This document shows positions 38,010-48,249 of a stretch of DNA of 64,000 bases, in pieces. The translations under genes and the position numbers were made by a program. The stretch is from contig JAPJBO010000111.1 of assembly GCA_030068145.1 (NCBI GenBank), positions 248,001-312,000 on the forward strand, in the 5' to 3' direction. The notes beneath the pieces were generated by a model that was not told where the DNA came from, ran no database searches, and worked only from the letters and a program-made list of their open reading frames with translations. The stretch is from Diplonema papillatum. Taxonomy: Eukaryota; Euglenozoa; Diplonemea; Diplonemida; Diplonemidae. The stretch's first letter is position 1, and each line of letters opens with the position of its first letter.

Positions 38010-40380
38010 ACGACTGCTTCAGAAACGGCCGGCTTCCTCCTGCAATGTTCGACGGCGCAGGTAGCAACCCGCTTCGAAACCCGCGTATCTTGAGGGCAAA
38101 GCCTACCTCCAACACAGCTCGAAGATGGCAGACAGCTTCAAGCAGCGCGGCCTCTTCTTACCAAAGGGAAGTTCGAAGCTGCGCGAAGACGCCACTACGA
38201 TCGAGCCCCCTCCAGGCCCCCACCCCCTTTGGCCTCCGGCTTGTGCCCGAACTGCTCTTTTCCTGCCTTTCCTGTCGGTTGTGTGAGTTTAAGAGTATTT
38301 TAAGGTTTAAAAGACCCAGTGGGCTAGGGCGCCGGACGGCCGGCTGAGGCTTTCGGTGTGCTTCAAGTTCGCGGCGTGGCAACGTCTCAGGCGAAGCCTG
38401 TCGCCCATCCGTCTCTTTTCCCAGTCATCAGTGCTGTGTTGCCGACAGAGCTGCTGCAGGTCCACTGACGCTTCTCCGAAGGGTGGATGGGCTCGTCAGC
38501 TTCCATTTTCATGACTTCTGCATTCTCTTGCATGTTGTATGAGCTGCAACAGGGTTGGTTGGCCTTTCATGGCCATCCATCTCATTCGTCTCATTTCACT
38601 GCATGACATCAGGAACAGTAGCGATCGCTCGGCCCTGCTAGTGCACCAGGCAAACAAGACGCGTGGGCTCGCTGGGAGAGGACTGCCGCTCCTATGTTGG
38701 CTGGGGAACGGTACGCAACGAAAAGAGGCGAACGGAAACACGGGGAAGGCAGCAGAGGCTAGCATGCTGCACCCAACGAGGCCAGGGTGCCAATAGAAGG
38801 AGAGGGGACTAGAACACTTGCCATTCGGTGAATCGAATGTTTGACACGGTGGCGAGGGAGGGGGAAGGTCGTTGTCTTGAACAGGTCGACTCTCTTAGGC
38901 TCCACGGTGGAGTCCAGCCAAGCTCGAGCTAAAACTGGAGAAAATGAGCAGGTGCCACACCCACGTTCTGGATGCATGCAGTTCCTTGCGCGTTGAATGT
39001 GTGCCCACGCCCGCTTTTCGGGTGTGTCTCGGGCGCACCTTCTTTAGCACAGTTCCTGAAGCTCCTGGTAGTCCTACTAGCAGTGGCACTGTTGCTGTGC
39101 GCATCCTTGGAAGCATGCTTGTGGGATACACAGCAGCTCGCCACCATTAGGAGTACCAATCCACGGATGCACGACCACATGCTAAGTGGCATGCACAGCC
39201 TAGGCCATGCTACGCGGGGTCAGCTGATGCTACATACATGTGGGTCTACGTCCCACAGAGCATCATGCATCTGGAGGAGTAGTACTCCCACCACGAGGAC
39301 TGGACCACCACCGTGGTTACCTGTTTACCACTCTGTATGGGGAAACTCGCCAAAGACTTCCGCACTGCGGCGCCTTTCTGACCGAGATTGTCGTTGGCTT
39401 GTGCAGTATCCATGCCAAGATACCCACTGTCCTTTGCGACTTCAGAAATTTGGCACCCCAAAGAGCCACCCGTTTTGCAGGCGTACAATTCTCAAACGAA
39501 TTCCCTCTGTGGCTGAAAAAATCACCACCACGTGGCCGTCGAATCCCACACATTTGTCCACCAGCGGGATACACGACTTCTATTCACTACTTGCAAGGGG
39601 GTGGGGAGGTGGGGCTCTAGCACGCAGACTGCTTTGCTCTATCTGCTTTGTTTACAAAGGTCTGGTTATGACGAAGACGTCGCCTCGTAACACAGGAAGC
39701 ACTTCGCAAGCGGAAGCGCCACTGCTCAGCGAGCCACGCTGGGTTTTAGTATTTCATGAGAAGATTTCTGTTGAAGATTTCAGGGGAACTTTTCTCTCAA
39801 GGGATTTTGTTCAGAAGAAGGTCAAGGCCCCCCAAGGGGAACCATGGCTCAGTGCAGAATCTGTCCAGAAGGCAACTGAGTGTGTTAAAATTACCAATAA
39901 AGTACAGAAACTGTAGATCTGCTGCTTGGCCAGAACTCGGCAAACCCCATGACTGGACATCTTTGGACTGGACTTGGCAGCAGGGGCGCTCGATTATTTG
40001 CCAAGGTGATCAGTATATCCTTAGATGGATAATTCAGCAGCAAGAAATAGGCCCAGCGCGTGATGGACGTGCCCGCGAAGTGCTTCCTTTTGTAACATGT
40101 CTACTTTTCTTCTGATGAGAACAGCGAGGACGCCGTCTTATCCGAACGTTGCTTTGCTTGTGCCCTGCAAATCAGGGCCATTTCCTCCCGGATTTCACAC
40201 TGGACGTTGCGGGTGTGGGGCACACCTGTCTTTCTAACTCTTCCCACTCATGGGATGATTTTGCTCCTTCTTGGCAGGTTCTCTACCGTTCAGGAAGTCT
40301 ATTCGTTTTCTGTTTGATTGTCTCCTGCCAAACGGGCGGTTCCTACTGCGGAATTTAACAATGTACTCTGCGGGAGTGCG
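38010..40380. other. Gene-poor stretch with one MITE-like copy
   Basis: A 314-aa plus-strand frame (38972-39916) has no recognisable domain and begins within a MITE-like repeat. At 38898-39045 CCACGGTGGAGTCCAGCC, AACTGGAG and CCCGCTTTTCGGGTGTG match the 16234-16395 family. Nothing else recognisable. Confidence 0.45.
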
Positions 40381-40400
40381 GCACACACACGCAAGGTGGG

Positions 40401-40604
40401 ACGGTCCTTTGACAGAGTGAGCCGATGCCTCTCGTGTCACCTTTAAAACACGGCTGAGTCACGCATGCTCTTGACAGACGCTAGCGTCCGACATTTTGCA
40501 CGCGCGTCACAATCGTTGGGTGGTATTGATAAGGGGTTTCATCGGACGCTCGGATGAGCTTCGTTGCTTCATCGCTGCAGGGCCCCCCCTGCCCTGGGAG
40601 GTCT
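40401..40604 (-). mobile_element. Retroposon fragment, short copy (20-bp target duplication)
   Basis: GCACACACACGCAAGGTGGG is present exactly at 40381-40400 and 40605-40624. The 204 bp in between match 29808-30010 with few differences. The perfect flanking repeat shows a fairly young insertion by target-primed reverse transcription. Confidence 0.9.
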
Positions 40605-40869
40605 GCACACACACGCAAGGTGGGCTGACGCAGGTATAACCCCGACCTGATGCTAGGAGCACACTGTGCCGGGACTTGACAAACCCGTCACGCTCGGGCT
40701 CCGGTAGATATTTAGCTTTGGTAGGGAGAACCCTGCCGATTACCTGAGCCGTGCGCGCGGCTCATGCTACAAGGAGTTAACCAAAATGGCTCATCGAGGA
40801 AACATGGAAGCCCCATTCCTGGAGACCTACCTCGACGCCAGTTGTGTTCTCAAACAGCTTGCGCCTCCA

Positions 40870-41080
40870 AGGCTTTAAGTCCACAGGATTCTACGTCAGG
40901 GTTCGACGAACTAACCCCGAGCGCGCGCCCATTTAAAGTTTAATGGGTCGACGAAGGGATTTCCCCAATGCCTCCGCGCATTCGCTATACCTGGCGTAAC
41001 TTCTGTTTTGGTGCTAGCTATCCCGAGGGAAACTTCGGAGCGAACCAGATGGGTCGATGGGTCTTTTTGCCGCCCAGTCT
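40870..41080 (-). rRNA. 28S-like rRNA fragment, domain II-III
   Basis: On the minus strand: GACCCATCTGGTTCGCTCCG, AAGTTTCCCTCGGGATAGCT, GGTATAGCGAATG, GCATTGGGG and AAACTTTAAATGGGC. This follows the LSU order just 5' of the block found at 26320-26630. Confidence 0.8.
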
Positions 41081-41288
41081 GCAGGGAAGCGGCTGGACAC
41101 CACAGCCTTCTATGTTTTGAACCTTTTGAGTGCCTGAAAACAGCCATGTCGAAATATACGGACTCGAACGTTGTCAACCTTTGCGACGACTGCTGCATCT
41201 TCACTGGCAACATCCGACTCACCCTCTCCGGAGTCGGCTGGGGTAGTTTGCAATGAGCCCTGCCCAAAAGGTGGGAGTGCCGAATCCG

Positions 41289-44200
41289 CTACCCGGGGGC
41301 TACCTTCTTGCTTTTGGTGCGCTTTTTCTCCTTCGGCTTCTGCTTCGAGCTGCTGCTGCCCCGTCGGCTGGACTTGTGCTTCCGCTTGCCGGAATCCGCT
41401 TCGCTCCAAGCTGATTCGGGCTTCTTTGCGGCATCCCCAGCGACGTACACCGGTGTCGACGGTTCTTCGGTGCCCGCGCCACGGCTACGCCGCCGATCGC
41501 CCTGCTGACCGCTGTGGTGGTGTTGCATTTCCTTCTTTTTTTCGTGAGCGTTGGACAAGGAACCTTGAGGAAAGGTTCTAGACCTAGAGAGCCGGCTGCT
41601 GGAAGAGAGAGAGTGTGGGAGGCAGCCGCTGCGGTAGCGAAACGCTGGCGCCAGCATTCGCTGTTTTCACGCTTTGGCCCGACGTTTCACGATCTGGCAA
41701 CAACGTTCTCAACCCGGCATGATCTCGCAATTCGGCACTGGGCTCGACTAGGCAAGACTTTTCCACTTACCTAACCCATTCGTATGGTCCCGAAGGAGAC
41801 AGTTTCTGGTTGTTGCAAAAAGAGAACTCGCCATTGCGAAGAGCATACCCAGCTTCGGGTGAGCCATCCGGGATGAGAAGCATGTCCGCCCGCCGAAGCA
41901 GCTCCGTTGCCGTACGACCGAACGTCACAGCTGCAGCCGAGGATCTTCGCATTGTGTCGAACGAGTCCTGCATGTTTGTGTTCAGATGATGCTTGCATCG
42001 GTGTTCTGGCCGGGCAAGGCCCAGCAGCAATGTCTGCAATGTCCAACTGCAATGCTCAACACTGAGGATAGCCGATAGAGATTCTGTTTGTACGTGCCGG
42101 GGGGAAGTTAGCCTGTTCGTGAGTGAGCATGCTCGACAGGCTAATCTCCTCCCAAACACGCTGCCAGCGTTCTCTTTCGAGTTTACCATCAACTGTGGTT
42201 ACAATACTTGCGCCGTACAAACCCAAGAGGTCTGGTCAACTGTTCCCTGCAGCATTAACATACGTGCAACAATGGAAGATTCAGTACACTGTGGGCTTAC
42301 ACGGCGCCCGGGTTAGCAGCTTGCGTGGGCCCCTTCCGATTCTTCCCAGAAAGCACGGAGGGCATACGGAAAAATTGGGCGCGCCGGCCTGCATCTTCAT
42401 CCGGCGGACCCTGACGGGGCTCACCGTGATGGTCTCGCCGTTGGCGAGCTCGGCCTTGCACTGGCCCGTCGACGTCCAGCCGGTCACGTTGGCCGGCACC
42501 CAGGCGGCCCGGTCCCGGACCTCTACCGCGGTGCCTTCGGCGATCAGCCGCTGCGACCGCTTCGCGACGCGGTCGGTCCACTGCGCGATGACGTGGTCCA
42601 AGTAGTCGTCTCCCGCCGGCAGCACGGTGCTGTCCTCGCTGTCACGCACCCTGGGCTCCGCCGGGTATCTCGGCGGCGATCGCTCCGGGTGCATGTGCGG
42701 GTTCACCCCCGCGGCAGAGCTCGCGTGGGTTCGGTACGTCCACTGCAGCGCCGCCTCCTGCGGCTGGAGCAGCTGGATGTCCTCCTCCTGCCGCGGCCGG
42801 TACCACATCGTCACGAGGTTCAACCGCGCCGAATACGACGCCAACGCGATCCTGTGGTCGACCGGCGACCACGCCGCGGCGTACACAGGCCCGCTGTGTT
42901 GAAAGTCCAGCCCCGCATGGTCGTGGCTGATGAACTCCCCGGTCAGCGTGTCCCAGAAGAACACGGGCCCCGCGGAGCTGCCGGAGCAAAGGACGGTCCC
43001 GCACGGCGACAGGCAGCCTTTGATCGCGCAAGCCTCGGACCGCGGCCCGCGGAACTCGCGCACCTTCGCGAACCGGCTGTACGTGCTCGTGCTGATCGAC
43101 GTCACGCAGCTGTCGACCCGCGTCCAGACGTACAGCAGCTTCGCGGCGGTGTGCACCTGCACGTGGCAGATCCCCCTCCCTTTGAAATCGGACACCGACG
43201 CCCACAAGTCGACCTTCGGCGCCTTCCCAGCCTTCGCGAGGCCAGACACCGTCCACAACTTCAACTCGCCGTTTCCGTCCGCCGTGAACAGCGTAGAACC
43301 CTCCGTCGTCAAGGCGAGGTGGGAGACCCACGACTTCGACGACACGCTGACGGTCAGCAGAAGCCCGCCGGTGATGGTACTCCACACGCGCAGGCTGTCG
43401 TCGAATCCCCCGGTGAACACGGCGGGGGAGTGCGGGTGGAACGCCACCGTGTACACGTAGCACGGGTGAGTGAACGTGAACTCCGCACCGGATTCGTACG
43501 GGATCGTTTTCCGCCGGACGGCGTCCGAGAGGGCCTGTACGGTCGGGTAGCGGTCCCAGCTGTGGGCGGGCGCTGCGGAGAAGTCCCAGAGCTTCGCCGA
43601 GCAGTCGGCGCTGCACGTGACGATTTTCGCCGAGTCCGCCGACCACGCGAGGGTGTACACGGTGTCGCTGTGCCCGGCGAACGCGGCCAGCTGCGGGCAC
43701 GCTAGCCGCGCCGCCGGGTCGCCTTCCTCGCCCGGGTTCGGCCCGTACAGCGCGTCGTGCACCCGGACCTCCACGACGCCGTCGTCGCATGCGGCGACGG
43801 CCAGGAACTTCCCGCACGGGCTGAACGCCAGCGCGAGGCACCCGCGCGACCCCCCGCGGAGCGACGCCTGCAGGAACGCCGGGAGGAGGCACTTTTCGGG
43901 CTTCAGCCGAGAGCAGTCGGGCAGGTCGATGGGGTCGTCGACGTCCAGCACCTCCGCATCCGGCATCGTGAAGTCGTCGGCAGGGTGCACTGCGGCCTGC
44001 GACGGCGGGACGGGGTTGAGGAGGGATCGGCAGTCCTTCAAGTGGGCCTGCAGGGTGTGCTCCCGGGTGGGGGACAGAGTGCTTGGGTACGGGAAGGGCG
44101 CGTCGTCCTCGGTGGCGAGGTGCACGTGGAGGGTCGACGGGTATTTGTCGAGCCGGTTGACGGTGTGCAGATACTGGTGGAATAGAGGCGGCACCGTCGC

Positions 44201-45364
44201 GTCACCCGCTGGCACCGGCGCGCCCAGTGCGAGCGCCGCGTTCGGGTACACCGAAGACGGGAGCAGGTGCAGCAACGCGCTGCGGAGGATCGACCGCTTG
44301 AACGGCGATCTGTACAGCTGCACCCGGTGCCTGCCCTTGCAGTTGCCGGCGCGGCCGTCGAGGCCTTGCAGCTTGAGGAAGCCCCAGCAGACCTGCGAGA
44401 ACACGCGGCCGTAGGAGGGGCCGGTGTTCCGCTTCAAAAACGCCTTCCGCTGCACGTTCTGCGGGGAGCAGTCGATGACCTCGAAGAGGACCACCGCCTC
44501 CGGCCGCTCGGCGACGACCGCGCGCAGGTTGAGGCCGATGGACACTGTTTCGTTCCACTTGGGCGCGAGGTCCTTCGTCCTCCGCAGGTCGCACGGCGCC
44601 ACGAAGAACCCCGCCAGCGACGCCGGCGGCCGGGTCTCAGCCTGCCCGCCGCCCGCCAGCGTCGGGTCCTGCGCCGCGCTTTGCGGTACAGTCAACGCCG
44701 GGCTGAGCTGCGCGGCGGCCGGTGCGATGCTGGGGCTGGCGGAAGGGTTCCTCGGTCGGGTCGGCAGGTGGTTCTGCATGACGACCGTCAGGTCGCTCCC
44801 TGTCTCGCCGTCTATGACCCAAAATCGGACCAGCGGCAGAACCACGTGAGGATCCGGTACCAACTGGTCCATGCCTTCGATGGTGATGGTGGACGGCGCG
44901 CTGTCGACACCCGGCGTCGGCGGCACTTCGCAAGCGAGCTCCACCTGCCGCTTGATGTGCTGCGGGGTCAGCTCGTGGTCCTGGCTGTCTGCCTGCTCGT
45001 CGCCGTCCCCTTCCTTCGGACCGTACTCCAGTATGTCGTCATCCTCGAACCTGACCGCGGATCCGGCGGTGTCTTCGTGTATCGTCACACCCCCAAGCTG
45101 CCCCGGCTCGGGCGGGGCCTCGGTCTGCGGGGCCCTGTCCTCGTCGCGGCGGGCCGGCTCGCTGGCGGCGGTCTTTTCCCGCCGATTGCCCTTCTTCTTG
45201 TTGCCGGCATCCTTCTTCTTTTTGCCGTCCACGTCCTTCGGCTTTTTCTCGCTCTTCTTCCGAGTGGTGCGCTCCTTCTTCTTTCGCTTGGATCGGCTGC
45301 TCTGTATGGGAGAGGCGGTGGGTGGCTCTTTGCTGCAGTTGTCGAGTGTCCAACGCAAGGGCAA
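41289..45364 (-). CDS. AHI1: Jouberin (AHI1)-like C2 / WD40 protein, probably three exons
   Basis: AHI1 works at the ciliary transition zone. Exon 1 (45364 to about 42368, 999 codons) encodes a Lys-rich N-terminus (residues ~20-75), a C2-like region with jouberin features (VLPLVRFWVIDGETG, LAPKWNETVSIGLN, CWGFLKLQG, YPSTLHVHL; ~165-380), a WD40 block from ~505 to ~850 (CLALAFSPCGKFLAVAACDD, GHSDTVYTLAWSADSAKIV), and a Tudor-like segment near 955-1000 in place of the SH3 of animal AHI1. I infer two further exons, 42033-41771 and 41598-41289, joined in frame by CC|GTATGC to TTGCAG|A and AG|GTAAGT to TCCAG|C. They add ~190 aa ending in a Lys/Ser-rich tail. Without splicing the frame would stop at 42281. 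The last two exons could be a separate small gene; the exon 1 assignment is firm. Confidence 0.82.
42090..42155 (-). repeat. Intron repeat shared with the PDE gene
   Basis: On the minus strand GATTAGCCTG, GTTCACTCAC-like sequence, AACAGGCTAACTTCCCCCCG and GGCACGTA match the PDE intron at 63771-63840 at about 80% by eye. GATTAGCCT and AGGCTAA are inverted and could pair. Confidence 0.7.
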
Positions 45365-45369
45365 CGTAT

Positions 45370-46030
45370 GAGACGAAGCGAAGGGGAAATCTTAGGTTGG
45401 TGTTTTCGGGCGAAACAGCTGGTAAAGTATGAGGTGTGGCTGTGCATGTGGGGTATGTGCACACACGCACACAGCCGGATTGATGTGTCTCGTTCGAAAC
45501 GCCGCCTCCTCTTTGCGAGTTGCGGAGATCGTTCTTACACTGCAAGTCCAGTTTTGATGCAGTGTCAAACCAGCAAGGAGTTGTACAGTGGCAAGCGACA
45601 GGCAATGGATAGTTGCTGGACTTCTGCACAACTCAGGGCTGGTGTCCGTGGCTGGAAACGCTGAACTCCCCTTTACGAGTTGCAGAGATCATCCTCACAG
45701 GAACCGGTTGTTGTGGGTTTTTGAGTGCGCTACGGAGTTCCCCTCCGGAGAAAAGCATACCCCACGGCTCGCCTCGTCTCGACTGTCATCTAGTGCCATT
45801 GCTCGCGCATCATGTGGGGTTCCAACTTCCGACCTACCTAAGAAAGTTGATGTATGGCTAAAGATAAAGTGGTGTCACCTGAGGGGGTAATCTCAGGGCC
45901 GCCCACGTGATAAGCCGTTAAGCATTGAGTTCTTTTAAGTACATGAACCACATGGATTAGCATGCACCGTTAAGCAGTGTGAACTTGAAATGCAGGTACC
46001 ACAGGGGTAAGCTTGCATTTGTAATAGGCT
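45370..46030. other. Gene-free stretch 5' of the AHI1-like gene
   Basis: Presumed upstream region of the AHI1-like gene with only short frames. A short TACCACAGGGGTAA near 45997 recalls an LSU rRNA phrase but is too brief to call. Confidence 0.35.
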
Positions 46031-46034
46031 AGGG

Positions 46035-46376
46035 TTATTTGAATACGTCGTCCGAGGACGATCTCAAAGTGGACGAGGACGGTGATAATAGGCTGGTGAT
46101 ATCCAGCTCCATTCTTCGTTTGTTGCGCTTTCGCGCCGGCTGTCCTGCCGAAGCAGTCGCTCGAGGGGGCGATCCTGACATGGATGAGGATGAAGTCGAG
46201 GTGGTAGGGCTGGTGATATCCAGCTCCATTCTCGAAATGTTGCGCTTTCGCGCCGCGTGCTTTTTTCCGGGTTTTCCCGCCGGGTCATTCGGTGGTGTCG
46301 GGAGTCGGGCTCTTTTCTGCCCCTTTCTTGGTGGTGTCGCTCGGGCCGGCTCGGTCGGAGCGTGCTTTTTCGCCAT
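46035..46376 (-). CDS. Small basic Ser/Pro-rich protein, copy 1
   Basis: 113 aa, unrecognised. Begins MAKKHAPTEPARATPPRKGQ and holds two internal repeats, ARKRNISRMELDITSPTTST and ARKRNKRRMELDITSLLSPS, separated by a low-complexity Ser/Pro stretch. Highly basic and presumably disordered, possibly nuclear. It lies in a 572-bp unit duplicated in tandem; the copies differ only after the duplication breakpoint (this one ends DDVFK). Coding status rests on both copies staying open and on the internal repeats. Confidence 0.5.
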   Translation of the reverse strand: MAKKHAPTEPARATPPRKGQKRARLPTPPNDPAGKPGKKHAARKRNISRMELDITSPTTSTSSSSMSGSPPRATASAGQPARKRNKRRMELDITSLLSPSSSTLRSSSDDVFK

Positions 46377-47192
46377 CTTGGCCGCCTTTGGGGACGCTTG
46401 ACGCGACCTCTTCAGTTAAGCAGCGGCTGCCGGCTTATCCCGCGACACCTTTTATATGCACGTTATTGAAAGAGTAGCGCTGGCACTCTTACAGGTTCGT
46501 TCCCTCGTAGCTCTCCAGGAACGGGCACTCCAGTGAAACTGGGTATGCTACCGTTTCAGGTTTGGATTTTGGGAGCATTGCCTCATGTGAATTCTGAGAC
46601 CTAAAAAATGTACAGAGCTCCGTCCGAGGACGATCTCAAAGTGGACGAGGACGGTGATAATAGGCTGGTGATATCCAGCTCCATTCTTCGTTTGTTGCGC
46701 TTTCGCGCCGGCTGTCCTGCCGAAGCAGTCGCTCGAGGGGGCGATCCTGACATGGATGAGGATGAAGTCGAGGTGGTAGGGCTGGTGATATCCAGCTCCA
46801 TTCTCGAAATGTTGCGCTTTCGCGCCGCGTGCTTTTTTCCGGGTTTTCCCGCCGGGTCATTCGGTGGTGTCGGGAGTCGGGCTCTTTTCTGCCCCTTTCT
46901 TGGTGGTGTCGCTCGGGCCGGCTCGGTCGGAGCGTGCTTTTTCGCCATTTTGGCCGCCTTTGGGGACGCTTGACGCGACCTCTTCAGTTAAGCAGCGGCT
47001 GCCGGCTTATCCCGCGACACCTTTTATATGCACGTTATTGAAAGAGTAGCGCTGGCACTCTTACAGGTTCGTTCCCTCGTAGCTCTCCGGGAACGGGCAC
47101 TCCAGTGAAACTGGGTATGCTACCGTTTCAGGTTTGGATTTTGGGAGCATTGCCTCAAGTGAATTCTGAGACCTAAAAAATGTACAGAGCTC
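46049..47192. repeat. Tandem segmental duplication, 572-bp unit
   Basis: 46049-46620 and 46621-47192 are almost identical, both starting CGTCCGAGGACGATCTCAAA and ending TACAGAGCTC. I count about three differences (for example CCATCTTGG/CCATTTTGG and CTCCAGG/CTCCGGG). Confidence 0.96.
46601..46948 (-). CDS. Small basic Ser/Pro-rich protein, copy 2
   Basis: 115 aa, identical to copy 1 through TLRSSSD and then GALYIF, because the frame crosses the duplication junction into the neighbouring unit. The same RKRN...RMELDITS internal repeat is present twice. Expression of either copy is unknown. Confidence 0.5.
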   Translation of the reverse strand: MAKKHAPTEPARATPPRKGQKRARLPTPPNDPAGKPGKKHAARKRNISRMELDITSPTTSTSSSSMSGSPPRATASAGQPARKRNKRRMELDITSLLSPSSSTLRSSSDGALYIF

Positions 47193-47624
47193 AGAGAGCT
47201 ACCTTTAGGCAAGCAACACCCCCACCTCAGTTTTTCCGAAAGTCCGGAGCAAGCGACACTGCGTGGACACGTCGACCCAGCGCTGCGATCCTTTAGACCT
47301 CTGACAGCCGCCCGCCCCGCCACTGAACCTGAACGTCGGGACCGTGGATCTCCGGTGGAATATTTGGTTTCGGCATGACCCAGGAAGAGCACGAGATTTG
47401 GTCAAACGCTATTCTTTCGCGGCGCTCCTCAAAAGTATGCAGCACGAGAATTGGCGGATGCGGCGGAATTTTCGGTATTCGCGCTGCGAAAAACAGCGCG
47501 GTGGCAATGACGACTTGAATTATTTGGTACCGGGTGGGTTGACAGCGCATGGCGACAACTGTACGGCCCCCGAGTCGAACTTCGTGCAGCGTTCAGGGTG
47601 CAGTTGGCCACAAAAGGTTAAGGT

Positions 47625-47692
47625 CGACCACTGCCCATGGGCGACCACTGCCCATGGGCGACCACTGCCCATGGGCGACCACTGTACGGCCC
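47625..47692. repeat. 17-bp minisatellite, four copies
   Basis: CGACCACTGCCCATGGG repeats at 47625, 47642 and 47659, and in diverged form at 47676. CCCATGGG is palindromic. Confidence 0.93.
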
Positions 47693-47739
47693 CCGAGTCC
47701 CCTTACTTTGTAAGGCAGCGCTCTTGACAAAAGATTGAA

Positions 47740-48245
47740 GGCGATGACGAGACTGCCACACTATCAATCATCAAGGATCTACGACTACTATCGATCCTTT
47801 TGTGAACATCTTGAACGTCACAAGGACTCTCGGCAGTCGATGGGTTGAAACATTGCAACACTTGATGGAGTTGCGATGTCTATGACTGGATTGTTACACT
47901 ACGAATACTGATCTACGACTACTATCGATCCTTTGCGAACATCTTGGTCGTCACAAGGGCTCTCGGCAGTCGATGGGTTGAAACATTGCAACACTTGATG
48001 GAGTTGCGATGTCTATGACTGGATTGTTACACTACGAATACTGATCTACTGATCTACGACTACTATCGATCCTTTGCGAACATCTTGGTCGTCACAAGGA
48101 CTCTCGGCAGTCGATGGGTAGGGCTGTTGAAACACTGCAACTTACTTTGTAAGGCAGCACTTTGGATGGGATACCGAAGTCCATGAATAGATTGCCACAC
48201 ACTAGGATCTATGACTACTATCGATCATTTGCGAACATTTTCGCC
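47740..48245. repeat. Second locus of the AGAT-intron satellite
   Basis: Four diverged monomers with CTACTATCGATCCTTTGCGA, CATCTTGGTCGTCACAAGG and CTCTCGGCAGTCGATGGGT. Spacers (ACACTTGATGGAGTTGCGAT) differ from those in the 2.8-6.7 kb array, so this is a separate subfamily ~41 kb away. Confidence 0.9.
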
Positions 48246-48249
48246 CAGA

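Noticed and set aside
38972..39916. 314-aa plus-strand ORF
   Set aside because: No domain recognised, composition is not coding-like, and the beginning lies in a MITE-like repeat. An alternative frame (39240-39620, with VLCDFRN) faintly recalls a LINE endonuclease but is too weak.
42593..45664. Plus-strand ORFs opposite the AHI1-like gene
   Set aside because: Antisense shadows of the WD40/C2 coding exon; no family resemblance.
45985..46010. Possible LSU rRNA phrase TACCACAGGGGTAA
   Set aside because: Too short, with no neighbouring LSU sequence.
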